NCBI RefSeq assembly: GCF_001625695.1
Contig: NZ_AUXY01000080.1
Span: 160,031-224,030 of the forward strand
DNA from: Pseudoalteromonas luteoviolacea H33-S
Lineage (GTDB): Bacteria > Pseudomonadota > Gammaproteobacteria > Enterobacterales > Alteromonadaceae
DNA length: 64,000 bases
Reading direction: 5' to 3'
Positions 44,874 through 53,978 of the stretch are shown here, one piece after another. The position numbers were made by a program, and so were the translations under genes. The notes under the pieces were generated by a model. It worked only from the letters and a program-made list of their open reading frames with translations, searched no databases and was not told the DNA's origin. Numbering within the stretch: position 1 is the stretch's first letter; every line of letters begins with the position of its first letter.

Positions 44874-46127
44874 TTAAACTGCTGACGAGCACGCTACTTG
44901 TTGAGCACGCTTTTTAAATAGAAATAAGGTAACTGTGATAATTGCCATTGGAATTAATGACATATAAAAGGCATGCTGACCGCTCATATATTCAAATACA
45001 AAGCCTGTAATTAATGAGCCTGTCGTTCCACCAAGGGCTGAGAAAACCACAATAAGCCCTGTCATCGCGGCATGACGGTGTTTCTCAAGGCTACTTAGCA
45101 TAATTGAATTGATCACCGGGTAAATAGGCGCCATGAGCAATCCTATTAATGGCATTAAATACGCAGCGGTAGGCGCATCAAATACGCTCGTGACTTGGTT
45201 TTGTGGCAAGTCTTTGGTCATCGGTAAAGTCAATAAAACCAATACCGCCATACCTGCAAGGCAGATATTTAAAAAGAGATACCAATCAACTTTTTTCAGG
45301 ATTTGGCCCGCAGCCAAACGGCCAATAGCTAAGCTCGCAGCAAAAATACTGCTTAGCTGAACGCTCACATCAACGGGTAAATTGAGTACTTGGTTATTAA
45401 AGGTTGGTAGCCATGTGCCCACACCTTGTTCAATCAACACATACAAAAACGCGCTGATCACAAATACCAAGACAAGTGGCTGATAAGTTAAGCGCAACAT
45501 ATCAAAAAAGTCGCTTTTCGCACTGTCTTGACTGAGTTTCAGATTTGTCGGTTTATCAATTTTGGCAAACCATACAAAGCACATAGTGATAATTGATAGC
45601 GCACCCAATAAGTAGTAAACGTTCAACCAATTATTCGAGGCAATATCCTCACTCAAAAATGCAGCAAATACCCAATAACCACTCAGTACGCCCACCATGA
45701 ATACACCTTCAATGGTGTTTAATAAACTTGAGTGTGACTTAGTGGAGTCGGTGACTTGGCCAATTAAGGCATAAACAGATACTTTGACAATCGCGAATGC
45801 ACAGCCAACAGCTGCAAATAATGCTTTGAGCGCCCAGAAGCTACCAGCGATAGGCGTTATCAGGCACATGATAGTGACCAAAGATAAGCCACCTAAAAGT
45901 GCAAACTTATAGCCTATTCGAGGAATGAATGAAGCAACCAAAAAGGAGACAATTGCAATGGGTAAATCTTTAAACCCTTCTAAAGACGCCGCTTGCGCTT
46001 TAGACACACCAAACGTGTTGATTGCTTGCAAAATAACGGTACCAACGCTATTGAGCAATATTGCAAATAAAAAGTAGCAGGCTCCCATAGCCAAAATAGT
46101 TCGCATATTGTGCATTGAAAGACTCAT
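44874..46127 (-). CDS. MFS sugar transporter, probably trehalose
   Basis: A 417-residue major facilitator with about 12 membrane helices (ILAMGACYFLFAILLNSVGT near the start). The first half carries an SLEGFKDLPIAIVSFLVASF pattern similar to FGHS-type sugar permeases of marine gammaproteobacteria. It is followed by the GH37 trehalase after 14 bases, so the substrate is probably trehalose. This is inferred from context, not from residues. A LacI-type palindrome (46172-46185) is 45 bases before the ATG. The regulator gene is upstream on the same strand. Confidence 0.85.
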   Translation of the reverse strand: MSLSMHNMRTILAMGACYFLFAILLNSVGTVILQAINTFGVSKAQAASLEGFKDLPIAIVSFLVASFIPRIGYKFALLGGLSLVTIMCLITPIAGSFWALKALFAAVGCAFAIVKVSVYALIGQVTDSTKSHSSLLNTIEGVFMVGVLSGYWVFAAFLSEDIASNNWLNVYYLLGALSIITMCFVWFAKIDKPTNLKLSQDSAKSDFFDMLRLTYQPLVLVFVISAFLYVLIEQGVGTWLPTFNNQVLNLPVDVSVQLSSIFAASLAIGRLAAGQILKKVDWYLFLNICLAGMAVLVLLTLPMTKDLPQNQVTSVFDAPTAAYLMPLIGLLMAPIYPVINSIMLSSLEKHRHAAMTGLIVVFSALGGTTGSLITGFVFEYMSGQHAFYMSLIPMAIITVTLFLFKKRAQQVACSSAV

Positions 46128-46171
46128 AAATACTGTAAGTTTAAATCAGTCTAGCGCTCATATGCGAACAA

Positions 46172-46185
46172 TGCAATCGTTTGCA
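46172..46185. promoter_or_regulatory. LacI-family operator before the transporter-trehalase operon
   Basis: TGCAATCGTTTGCA is a near-perfect palindrome with the central CG typical of LacI-family operators. It differs by one base from the perfect copy at 47542-47555. Confidence 0.75.
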
Positions 46186-46263
46186 TTTTAAAATTTAATA
46201 ACGGCTGTTAATGACCTCGACCACTCTTTATCTAGATTTTCACACTTGATTGACACCAATACA

Positions 46264-47271
46264 CTAGCTAGATTGGCGTTCAATCAATGTGATTTCCAGT
46301 TGACTAGAAGCAACCTGCTCACCGTCTAACTGAGCAAGTAACTTGCTCACCAAGAGCTCACCGGCTTGCTTGGTATCCTGTCTAACCGTTGTCAGTGACG
46401 GAAAACTAATATCAGCCATTGCAATATCATCAAACCCAACGACGTGTACATCATTGGGAATACTCACGTACCGTTCTTTTAGTGCTTTCATCGCACCTAA
46501 TGCGACCATATCACTACAAGCAAAAATACCATCAAAATCAAGGCCATCGTTACGTAACTTGTGATTTATCGCCTCATAAGCTGCTTGGCTGGTAATATCT
46601 ATTTTCAATAGCTGGCTTTGCTCTGTTAGACCCGCACTCTTGATTGCAGTACAAAAACCGCTATATCGCTCACCCAATTCAGCATGCTCAGGCTCACCTA
46701 AAAACAAAGGCGCTTTGCATCCTTTTGACATCAAATGTTCCGCTGCAATCTTTCCACCAAGGAAGTTATCACTGCCCACAATGACATAATCCGCCTTGGT
46801 TTTTGGGTCGCCCCACACAACCAATGGCATACCCGCTTTAGATGCGGCCTCAATTAACGCCTGCTGCTTGCCTTGACCGACCACAATGACTCCGTCTGCT
46901 CGGCGTCCGTCGATAAAGTATCCGTGCCAATCTTCTCCAGCCATAAATGAGTTAGACAATAACAGCTCGTACCCTTGACGATTAACCGCCAAATTAATAT
47001 CACTCACCACTTTGAGTAAAAACGGGTCATCAATGGACTGCTCTGTTTCTGAATCAAGATTAATCAACACCGCGATAACTTTGGTTTTTTGCAATCGGAG
47101 CCGGCTCGCTGCGGCATTTAAACTAAAGTTATGCTCTTTTGCGAGCTGCTGAATGCGCTCACGTGTTTCTAACTTAATTAAAGGATTATCATTCAGGGCC
47201 CGTGACGCTGTCGACGTTGAAACACCAGCCAACTTAGCCAGATCTGCCAGTTTTAGTTTTTTTTGTTGCAT
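46264..47271 (-). CDS. LacI-family transcriptional regulator of the sugar (trehalose) genes
   Basis: A 335-residue LacI/GalR-type regulator. The helix-turn-helix is at residues 6-26 (LADLAKLAGVSTSTASRALN), followed by the hinge helix (NAAASRLRLQKTK, with AASRLR replacing the usual ARxLR) and a periplasmic-binding-protein-like effector domain (VIAVLINLDSE onward; GIFACSDMVALGAMKAL; VVGFDDIAMADISFPSLTTVRQD). It lies between the operon and the receptor it probably controls, each preceded by a TGCAAWCGTTTGCA site. The effector is probably trehalose, a trehalose phosphate or glucose. It is not E. coli TreR by position, although it could be its functional equivalent. Confidence 0.92.
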   Translation of the reverse strand: MQQKKLKLADLAKLAGVSTSTASRALNDNPLIKLETRERIQQLAKEHNFSLNAAASRLRLQKTKVIAVLINLDSETEQSIDDPFLLKVVSDINLAVNRQGYELLLSNSFMAGEDWHGYFIDGRRADGVIVVGQGKQQALIEAASKAGMPLVVWGDPKTKADYVIVGSDNFLGGKIAAEHLMSKGCKAPLFLGEPEHAELGERYSGFCTAIKSAGLTEQSQLLKIDITSQAAYEAINHKLRNDGLDFDGIFACSDMVALGAMKALKERYVSIPNDVHVVGFDDIAMADISFPSLTTVRQDTKQAGELLVSKLLAQLDGEQVASSQLEITLIERQSS

Positions 47272-47709
47272 AGCCCATCCACTACATCAAAGCGCATTTT
47301 ACAATGCTTTGGCATGACTTTATGGGCTGATACCCACAATACTGTTCAAGCCATTAGATTAAACTAACCAAGCGCATTCATCCACAAAGAAAGGCTGGTC
47401 GCCTCAGTTATTTTCGTTTAAAGGTGTTTCTTTATTAACCCTTTGTTTTTGTTATCTCCATGTATAGCTCCTAAGTTATAAAAAAGCATGCACATGCGGC
47501 ATAAGGTAAACCCAAGGTAAAAAAATATCGCAACACCCTATTGCAAACGTTTGCATAAAGTTCTATTTTAGAATAACGCCCAGTGCAAACCAATTAAAAA
47601 TACGCTGAATTACAAAATAACTTAGTTCAGTTTTGTGGCGAAAAGCGATGCCGGCGCGCAAGTCGGCCATTATGACAACACATATGACACAACCAAGGGA
47701 GCAGCTCCT
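47272..47709. other. Divergent regulatory region between the LacI regulator and the TonB receptor
   Basis: About 440 bases. It contains the perfect LacI-type palindrome at 47542-47555 and a -10-like TAGAAT at 47569-47574. An in-frame upstream GTG for the receptor exists at 47635, but there is no ribosome-binding site there. Confidence 0.6.
47542..47555. promoter_or_regulatory. LacI-family operator before the TonB receptor
   Basis: TGCAAACGTTTGCA is a perfect 14-base palindrome with central CG, 154 bases before the receptor start codon. Confidence 0.8.
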
Positions 47710-49971
47710 GTGAACTTAGGCAAGAAGTATTCTGCACTTGCAGCAGCGGTTATGGCCGCAATTACATATTCAAATGTAGCCAACGCTGAGCAACAAAATA
47801 AAGCCAAAGACAAGGTCGAGACCATTGTTATTTCTGGTACACCAGGTGGTATGGGGATCCGTAAAGTAGATGCCGCATATGCCGTTACTAATGTTGATGA
47901 ATCTCTCATTGAGCGACTCGCTCCAAAAAGTACAGCTGATTTGTTCAAAGCCATCCCAGGTGTTTGGGTAGAAAGCTCTGGTGGTGAGTCTGGTGCTAAC
48001 ATCAATGTTCGAGGATTCACTTCAAGTGGAGACGCTCCATTTTTAACAGTCAGCCTTGATGGTTCACCGGTTTACCCAGCTCCAACGCTGTCATTTTTGG
48101 AAAACTCGTCTATTTTCCGCCTTGATGAAACCATCTCAATGATGGAAGGGCTTAGAGGCGGACCAAACCCAGTATTGTCTAACGGACAACCGGGATTAAC
48201 CACTAACTTCCGACTTAAGCGTGGTCAAGCAGACACTGAAGGCACCTTCAAATACACCACTTCAGATTATGGCCTGCAGCGTATCGATGGCGTCTTAAGT
48301 GGCGAAGTCAGCGAAGACTTATACTACATGGTGGGCGGCTACATCAAACGCTCATCAGGGATCCGCGACGCGGGCTTCACTTCTGAAAAAGGCCACCAAT
48401 TTACCATTAAACTTACCAAAGAATTAGAGAATGGTGAAATCAACGTCTACACTCGCCAAACTGATGACACAGGTGCTTGGTATCTTCCTACACCACTCAA
48501 TGAAGCTGGGATTGATGCTGAATATACGCAGCTAGGCACATTAAATCGTCAAGCTACTGTTTCTGCAGGAAACGGCCAAGTTGATATTGATTTAGCCGAA
48601 GGTCGAGGCTGGGACGGTCATGTCTCAGGCGGTAGTATTTCCCTTGAGCTTGGTAATGACTGGCATTTTATCGACCGCTTTAGTTTAACCCAGGGTAAAG
48701 CAAATACTTATGGTCTTGTCCCTGCTGGTAATGCCATGAATTTATCAGAAGTTGCTGACAATGGCGTAAGCGCCACGGGTGTTGCAACAGGTAAAGAATA
48801 TGGCGCCGACACGCGTGTTCAGGACTATGGCCGTTGGGTGGTACTCAAAGATATTGAAGCCTTTACCAATGACTTAGCACTGAGCAAAGATTTTGGCGTC
48901 ATTAGCAGTGCCTTTGGTATTTACACAGCAACGACCTCAGCCAAAGATTGGTGGAGCCTAGGCAATACCGCATACCATGTTTTAGAACAAGGCGGTGAAA
49001 TGCTGACAGGCATTGCATGTAACGATTCATTTGAAGGGTGTGGTTTTAACTACGACATTAACAGCAATGGCGATGCAACGACCCTTGCCTTTTATACGAC
49101 CCATAGTTACGCAGCCACTGATAGCTTAACTTTTGATTTAGGCCTTCGTAATGAACGCCACCAAGTAGATTATACCGTTGATGAAGGTCTTGACGGCGTG
49201 ATCACTAAATCGGTTGACTACAGCGCACGCAAAACATCATGGACTGTCGGTACTGATTACAAATTAGATGATCAAAGTGGCGTTTTTGTGCGTTTCAACA
49301 AAGGCTTTAAAATGCCTTACTTTGACGATTTCAGAGACAACTTTGATGATTATTCTGCAGGCGATGAGCTGATAAAAGAAGTGGCACAAAGTGAAGTCGG
49401 CTACAAGTTCATGGGTGAAAATATGGACTTCTTCGCAACGCTTTTTGCAAATGAAGTGAAGGGCGAGTCGTTCTCTATTCGTCCTGATCTGCCTGCACAA
49501 CGCTTTACCACTGAAGCACATGGTATTGAAATAGATTTTAACTACAACCATGAATCAGGCTTCAGCGTCAACTTGAATGGTACCTTGCAAAACAGTGAAG
49601 TCGCACAAAGCCCAGATGCCACACTGACGGGCAACAAGTCACAACGTATCCCTGATTGGCAATTGCGTATTACACCAAGTTATGAATTTGAACTTGGCGA
49701 TATGTTCGCGACAGTTTACGGCACTATCTCAGCAGTGGACTCACGTTACAGCGACATTCAAAACACGCCAAGTGCTGTGTTAGATGGCTATGAAAAGTTT
49801 GACATAGGTTTGACACTTGAGCCAATGGAGCAAGTACAGGTGCAAGTTGCCATCGATAACTTAACTGATGAACAAGGCCTAACTGAAGGTGATCCGCGTA
49901 ACCCAGCTGCAGCTAATGGACGTTATATTTTGCCTCGCAGCATAAAGCTCAGCGTTGCCTATAACTTCTAA
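47710..49971 (+). CDS. TonB-dependent receptor of the sugar (trehalose) regulon
   Basis: A 753-residue receptor. The frame opens at a GTG at 47635 without ribosome-binding site; the GTG at 47710 has AAGGGAG eight bases before it and gives a good signal peptide (NLGKKYSALAAAVMAAITY, cut after ANA). This start is chosen. After the signal peptide comes VETIVISGTPGG (TonB-box region), then a plug (ADLFKAIPGVWVESSGGESG, NVRGF) and a 22-strand barrel that ends PRSIKLSVAYNF. The operator upstream and the divergent LacI gene link it to the trehalase/MFS genes, so it probably imports trehalose or an oligosaccharide containing it. Length is usual for carbohydrate receptors of this group. A terminator follows. 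Confidence 0.9.
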   Translation: MNLGKKYSALAAAVMAAITYSNVANAEQQNKAKDKVETIVISGTPGGMGIRKVDAAYAVTNVDESLIERLAPKSTADLFKAIPGVWVESSGGESGANINVRGFTSSGDAPFLTVSLDGSPVYPAPTLSFLENSSIFRLDETISMMEGLRGGPNPVLSNGQPGLTTNFRLKRGQADTEGTFKYTTSDYGLQRIDGVLSGEVSEDLYYMVGGYIKRSSGIRDAGFTSEKGHQFTIKLTKELENGEINVYTRQTDDTGAWYLPTPLNEAGIDAEYTQLGTLNRQATVSAGNGQVDIDLAEGRGWDGHVSGGSISLELGNDWHFIDRFSLTQGKANTYGLVPAGNAMNLSEVADNGVSATGVATGKEYGADTRVQDYGRWVVLKDIEAFTNDLALSKDFGVISSAFGIYTATTSAKDWWSLGNTAYHVLEQGGEMLTGIACNDSFEGCGFNYDINSNGDATTLAFYTTHSYAATDSLTFDLGLRNERHQVDYTVDEGLDGVITKSVDYSARKTSWTVGTDYKLDDQSGVFVRFNKGFKMPYFDDFRDNFDDYSAGDELIKEVAQSEVGYKFMGENMDFFATLFANEVKGESFSIRPDLPAQRFTTEAHGIEIDFNYNHESGFSVNLNGTLQNSEVAQSPDATLTGNKSQRIPDWQLRITPSYEFELGDMFATVYGTISAVDSRYSDIQNTPSAVLDGYEKFDIGLTLEPMEQVQVQVAIDNLTDEQGLTEGDPRNPAAANGRYILPRSIKLSVAYNF

Positions 49972-50019
49972 TCCCAAATTTTGCCCATGTTGAGTGGACA
50001 CACAGAAAACTAACGACCA

Positions 50020-50060
50020 AAGCCCAACGAGGATCACCTTTATGTTGGGCTTTTTTCTTT
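50020..50060 (+). terminator. Terminator after the sugar-regulon TonB receptor
   Basis: AAGCCCAAC and GTTGGGCTT (50020-50028, 50044-50052) form a 9-bp stem followed by TTTT. Confidence 0.85.
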
Positions 50061-50228
50061 CTACTAACTACACTTAAACGTACTTAATGCGCTTTTTTAC
50101 ATAATGCATTCATTCATCTTGTAACAAAGTGGTAAGTAATACTCTTTGCAAATTTTAATGATGTTCACTTGTTAGCAATATTATAAAGATGCTCAATACT
50201 ATGCTTCGCAAGTGCTGGAGTGAAATTA

Positions 50229-50420
50229 ATGAATATTGAAGACATACAAAAAGGTGAATGGTTAGAATATCAAGATCACCCTGTTGAAGTTTTAATTGTC
50301 GATAGACGTAATCAAGTCGTGACGGTTTGGGATGAGCGAAGTCAAAGGAAGATAGATTTACATGCTGATTTACTCAAAGAAGATCCACAGTGCCACTGTG
50401 ATTCATTTCTCTACTATTAA
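50229..50420 (+). CDS. Small hypothetical protein, 63 residues
   Basis: A 63-residue product. A GTG at 50220 is also in frame, but the ATG at 50229 has CTGGAG eight bases upstream. The sequence MNIEDIQKGEWLEYQDHPVE followed by VVTVWDERSQRKIDLHADLL reads like a small beta-rich (SH3-like) fold. It ends with two cysteines in CHCDSF. I recognise no family. It stands alone between two terminators. Confidence 0.55.
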   Translation: MNIEDIQKGEWLEYQDHPVEVLIVDRRNQVVTVWDERSQRKIDLHADLLKEDPQCHCDSFLYY

Positions 50421-50426
50421 TTAAAT

Positions 50427-50453
50427 GCCCAAAGCTTAATCACTGCTTTGGGC
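50427..50453. terminator. Hairpin between convergent genes
   Basis: GCCCAAAGC and GCTTTGGGC form a perfect 9-bp stem with a 9-base loop between two convergent genes. T-runs are weak on both sides. Confidence 0.55.
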
Positions 50454-50462
50454 TTACTAAAA

Positions 50463-52157
50463 TTATTGCTTAACTAACAACCACTGCGCATTTTCATTGC
50501 TTGCATTTCCCTTACGAGATAAATGCACTTGACCAGACTCAATATAGGCCCAGACATATTGCTGCCAAAAATCATTCTTCAAATTTACGCGGGTGCCATA
50601 CGTTTCAATTTTAAAAGAGGCTTTGTCAGGGGATGTCCAAAGCTTAGCATCACCGGCAAAGTTGTTTTTATAACTTAAAAACAACTCTGCATTTTGCTTT
50701 GTCCTAAAATAAGACTCATCCCCTTCCCCTTTGACCAAAATAAAGTCGATTGGCGTTGCCTGCTCAACGTATAAAAGCGCATTTTTCACTTCACCGCTTT
50801 GAGAACCGATGGCTTTACCGTTACTGGCATTATGGATATGAACAACCTCACCAGTATCTGCGTCAAGCTGATTTGGCTGCCAATCCGCTGGTGGCGTTTT
50901 CCATGTTAAAGATTTCCACTTCCAATTATATGGCATATTAATCAATGGATCGTTGACATCACTGTAACCCGCTTCAGCTTCTATATTATACAAACATTGC
51001 CTACGTTCTTCTTCGAGTTGTGCGACGCGGGCCAGCTGATCTGTGGTGCCTACTTTAAGCTCAGTCATACAGTCGACTAAAGATTTTCCATTGCCCTGCT
51101 CGCCAGGTGCCAATACATAAGTATGGTCGCGCTTTGCTTCATCATCATACCAATTAAGCATGGCTTGCTCATTAAATGATAACCAATTATCCACCAGCTG
51201 CTGCGCCTCCAACTGAGCTTTTGCTTTGCGCTCTTCATGCGGTAAGACCATAGTGCGGATAAAAGCCGCCCATAGATCTTTACTGGCTTCTAAAGACACC
51301 AAGGCAACCGGCTTTATATTGCTTGGTTTATAGGCTTGCCAGCCGCTCTGCCCTCTTGACTCAGGCTTCCAGATTACATCACCGCTTTGGTAGTTAATTG
51401 CTTCTTTTGTATCATGAGTATGCTGTTCAGCCCCTTCAGAGCAGAGGTATGCTTTGACTTGCCAAATTTTTTCATAATTATCAACCGCTAAACGTACCGT
51501 ATGCTCAGGACTGAATGAGTCTTGAAACAAATGAACAGCCCGACCGAATAAAAAGTAATTGTGGTCAACTTCAACCGCTTTGGCATAACCGCCGCCATCC
51601 CATACCTTGATATTTTTAGACTCGGCAGTAGCAGCATTAACAAAATGATTTATAAACCGGATTTGCGCGCGTTTTGCTGCGTTTACTCCACCAATCCCAC
51701 CAATGTCGTCATAACGGCGCATAAAATGGTCTTGCTGCAAATCTGCAGGCTCTTGCGCGACGGCATTAAAGCAGTTTGGTCCTGTCGGATCAGCGCTGGC
51801 ATTCGTGACATTAAAACCGGCAATATCAACCCATCTTTCACCCACAATGGCTGCGAAGATAGCATCATAACCAGACCAATAAGTCCCGTCATCGTTTGTG
51901 TTAGATAAGATCCTTTCAACTTCGTGTTGTGCTACGTTTAGATCAATAGATTTCGCTAAGCCATTATGCCAATTTAACCTTGGATCTTGGCTATCGCTGA
52001 CTCGCGTATCTTGCCCCATCAGCTCTAATGCAGAGGTGCGTGTTAGCCATTCATGACCAATTGGCATCACGCCAGCACCACCCAATTGAGTAAATGCCAA
52101 CGCTGAAGAACTCGTGACCATAGCTGCCACAACACATGAAAGATATTTTAATTCCAT
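50463..52157 (-). CDS. Secreted zinc-dependent phospholipase C-like protein
   Basis: A 564-residue exported protein. The frame opens at 52193, but the ATG at 52157 follows AAAGGAGTAATT and gives a signal peptide (cut near Ala21). The mature N-terminal half resembles the zinc phospholipase C / S1-P1 helical fold as in Aeromonas and Legionella phospholipases: MPIGHEWLTRTSALELMG (His35 a probable ligand), EVDHNYFLFGRAVHLFQDSF and SPEHTVR, with several His and Asp residues. The C-terminal 150 residues (DTGEVVHIHNASNGKAIGSQ on) look like a beta-trefoil or fascin-like binding domain. It may act on phosphatidylcholine in membranes of other organisms; this is inferred from the family and not certain. 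No secretion partner nearby. Confidence 0.7.
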   Translation of the reverse strand: MELKYLSCVVAAMVTSSSALAFTQLGGAGVMPIGHEWLTRTSALELMGQDTRVSDSQDPRLNWHNGLAKSIDLNVAQHEVERILSNTNDDGTYWSGYDAIFAAIVGERWVDIAGFNVTNASADPTGPNCFNAVAQEPADLQQDHFMRRYDDIGGIGGVNAAKRAQIRFINHFVNAATAESKNIKVWDGGGYAKAVEVDHNYFLFGRAVHLFQDSFSPEHTVRLAVDNYEKIWQVKAYLCSEGAEQHTHDTKEAINYQSGDVIWKPESRGQSGWQAYKPSNIKPVALVSLEASKDLWAAFIRTMVLPHEERKAKAQLEAQQLVDNWLSFNEQAMLNWYDDEAKRDHTYVLAPGEQGNGKSLVDCMTELKVGTTDQLARVAQLEEERRQCLYNIEAEAGYSDVNDPLINMPYNWKWKSLTWKTPPADWQPNQLDADTGEVVHIHNASNGKAIGSQSGEVKNALLYVEQATPIDFILVKGEGDESYFRTKQNAELFLSYKNNFAGDAKLWTSPDKASFKIETYGTRVNLKNDFWQQYVWAYIESGQVHLSRKGNASNENAQWLLVKQ

Positions 52158-52298
52158 AATTACTCCTTTTAAAACGAGTAAATTTTTACACAAAATTAAA
52201 ATAAAAGCTCTAATTTTTGAATTTTATATTAATTAAAATCAATAGAGGAATATAAAACATTCCATATCGCACGGTGAATTTATATAAAGCAAATATAT

Positions 52299-52994
52299 TC
52301 ATGATGTTAGTGAAGCAGAGACGGCACTACTTGCATGCAATATAGCCGTATCATAGAGTGGGATCTCTGTATCATTTTCGTTAACAAGCAAGGCAATTTC
52401 TGTACATCCCAAGATGATTGCCTCAGCCCCTTGTGACTGAAGTTTTGCAATAACGTCTAAATACACTCGTTTAGATTCTGGCTTAATGTCACCTAAGCAC
52501 AGTTCGTTATAAATTATATCGTGAACCACTTGTTGGTCACCCTTGCCAGGCACAATTACATCAATATCAAATATATTTTTAAGCCTGTCCTTATAAAATG
52601 GCTCAGACATAGTAAATTGCGTGCCGAGCAGCCCAATCTTGCGCTTTCCATCTTGTTTTAATTGTTCTCCAGTTGGGTCCGCGATATGGATGAGAGGAAT
52701 GCCGAGCCCAGACTGTACTTCATCAAAAATTAAATGCATTGTGTTTGTGCAGATGAGGATGAAATCAGCCCCTGCACGTTCAATGTCTTGGGCATCTTGG
52801 GTGAGCGTGTCAGCCATCACGCTCCACTCATTAGCTTGCTGCAGCTCTGCGATAGGGGCAAAGTCAATGCTTTTCATCACAATCTTAGCCGAGTGCAAAC
52901 CTCCCAAAATTGATTTAACACCTTGATTAATATACTTATAATAGTTAGCTGTTGACTCCCAGCTCATACCACCCAGTAAACCAATTGTTTTCAT
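52299..52994 (-). CDS. Aspartate/glutamate racemase family protein
   Basis: A 231-residue PLP-independent amino-acid racemase of the Asp/Glu superfamily (YgeA/RacX type). Two catalytic cysteines are visible: Cys82 in LICTNTMHLI and Cys197 in ILGCTEIALL, with the N-terminal KTIGLLGGMSWESTANYY typical of the family. The product would be a D-amino acid such as D-Asp or D-Glu, possibly for peptidoglycan or signalling. AAGGAT precedes the ATG. Neighbours give no pathway. Confidence 0.92.
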   Translation of the reverse strand: MKTIGLLGGMSWESTANYYKYINQGVKSILGGLHSAKIVMKSIDFAPIAELQQANEWSVMADTLTQDAQDIERAGADFILICTNTMHLIFDEVQSGLGIPLIHIADPTGEQLKQDGKRKIGLLGTQFTMSEPFYKDRLKNIFDIDVIVPGKGDQQVVHDIIYNELCLGDIKPESKRVYLDVIAKLQSQGAEAIILGCTEIALLVNENDTEIPLYDTAILHASSAVSASLTS

Positions 52995-53149
52995 GTTTTA
53001 TCCTTCTGCATATGGCATATTGCGTACTTAGAAAAGCACATTAAAAATACTAGTGCCATATGTATACATTGGATGACAAACATTTCAACTATGAATAAAA
53101 AAACGTCACTCTATGTTCAGAGTTTTATAGCGACCTTAGTCATACCAAA

Positions 53150-53174
53150 AAGCCGCATTCATTAATCACGGCTT
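53150..53174 (-). terminator. Terminator after outer-membrane barrel gene 1
   Basis: On the minus strand AAGCCG and CGGCTT pair around a 13-base loop, followed by TTTT, 18 bases after the stop. Confidence 0.6.
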
Positions 53175-53192
53175 CAGCGCTGAAAAGCTTTA

Positions 53193-53786
53193 CTAAAAAG
53201 AGTAGCGATATGTAACACCCAGTTGATCAATATCCGCACTATCAAAATAGCTCAGCACAACACTTGAATCGCCATAATGTGCTTGCACACCAAGTTCAGC
53301 CCATGCACCGTCATTATTTTTTGCACCTTTAGGGTCGAAGTACTCATATCCTAAACGGGCGTATCCAGAAAAATGTTGATTAAAGCGGTGCTCATACTCA
53401 GTAAAAAGGCGATAAAAATCACCTTCTAATTTCCTATGGCGCATATCCCAATCCATTTCTCCGATACCTGCACCGAACGAGAACCTACCCTTGTTTGTTT
53501 CATAGGCAATATAGCCAAGCTCAAATAAGTTCTCGTCTAGGTCAAGATCAAACTTACTGACGTCCCCTTCTAAAGTATCTCCTTGGCGTTTTACTGTGAG
53601 ACTTGTGTATATACCATTCTCAAATTCATAGCCAAAACCCAACTGGATCCCATCAGGTTCTACTTTCGATTTATCTCCAAAGTCACTTTGTGTGTAGCCA
53701 AACTCTATGAATGTCTTGTTGAGTTCAGCCGCTTGTACATTTAATCCAACAACTGACAATACAATTATAAATAGCCTACTTTTCAT
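53193..53786 (-). CDS. Small outer-membrane beta-barrel protein, copy 1
   Basis: A 197-residue exported protein: signal peptide (MKSRLFIIVLSVVGLNVQA), then alternating amphipathic strands (FIEFGYTQSDFGD, GIQLGFGYEFENGIYTSLTV) and the C-terminal signature VTYRYSF. The pattern suggests an eight-strand barrel such as an OmpA/OmpX-like protein. It is a paralogue of the gene upstream (the FENGIYxxLxxKR and FNQxFSxxARLGYE elements are shared). AAGGAG precedes the ATG. Function unknown. Confidence 0.85.
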   Translation of the reverse strand: MKSRLFIIVLSVVGLNVQAAELNKTFIEFGYTQSDFGDKSKVEPDGIQLGFGYEFENGIYTSLTVKRQGDTLEGDVSKFDLDLDENLFELGYIAYETNKGRFSFGAGIGEMDWDMRHRKLEGDFYRLFTEYEHRFNQHFSGYARLGYEYFDPKGAKNNDGAWAELGVQAHYGDSSVVLSYFDSADIDQLGVTYRYSF

Positions 53787-53978
53787 TGCTTTACTCCTTC
53801 ATTTTACGCTTGCAAAAATGGTATAGGAGATAAAGCAACGGGTCTGTATCAAAATGTCTCAATCATTATCAAGCTATAAAATTGAACGCCTTCACGGATT
53901 GACGACGAGTATCGAAGTGGTTAGAACAGGAAATGGACCAGCTTTTTACACCAGTCCCAGAGAGAATCATTTTATTAA

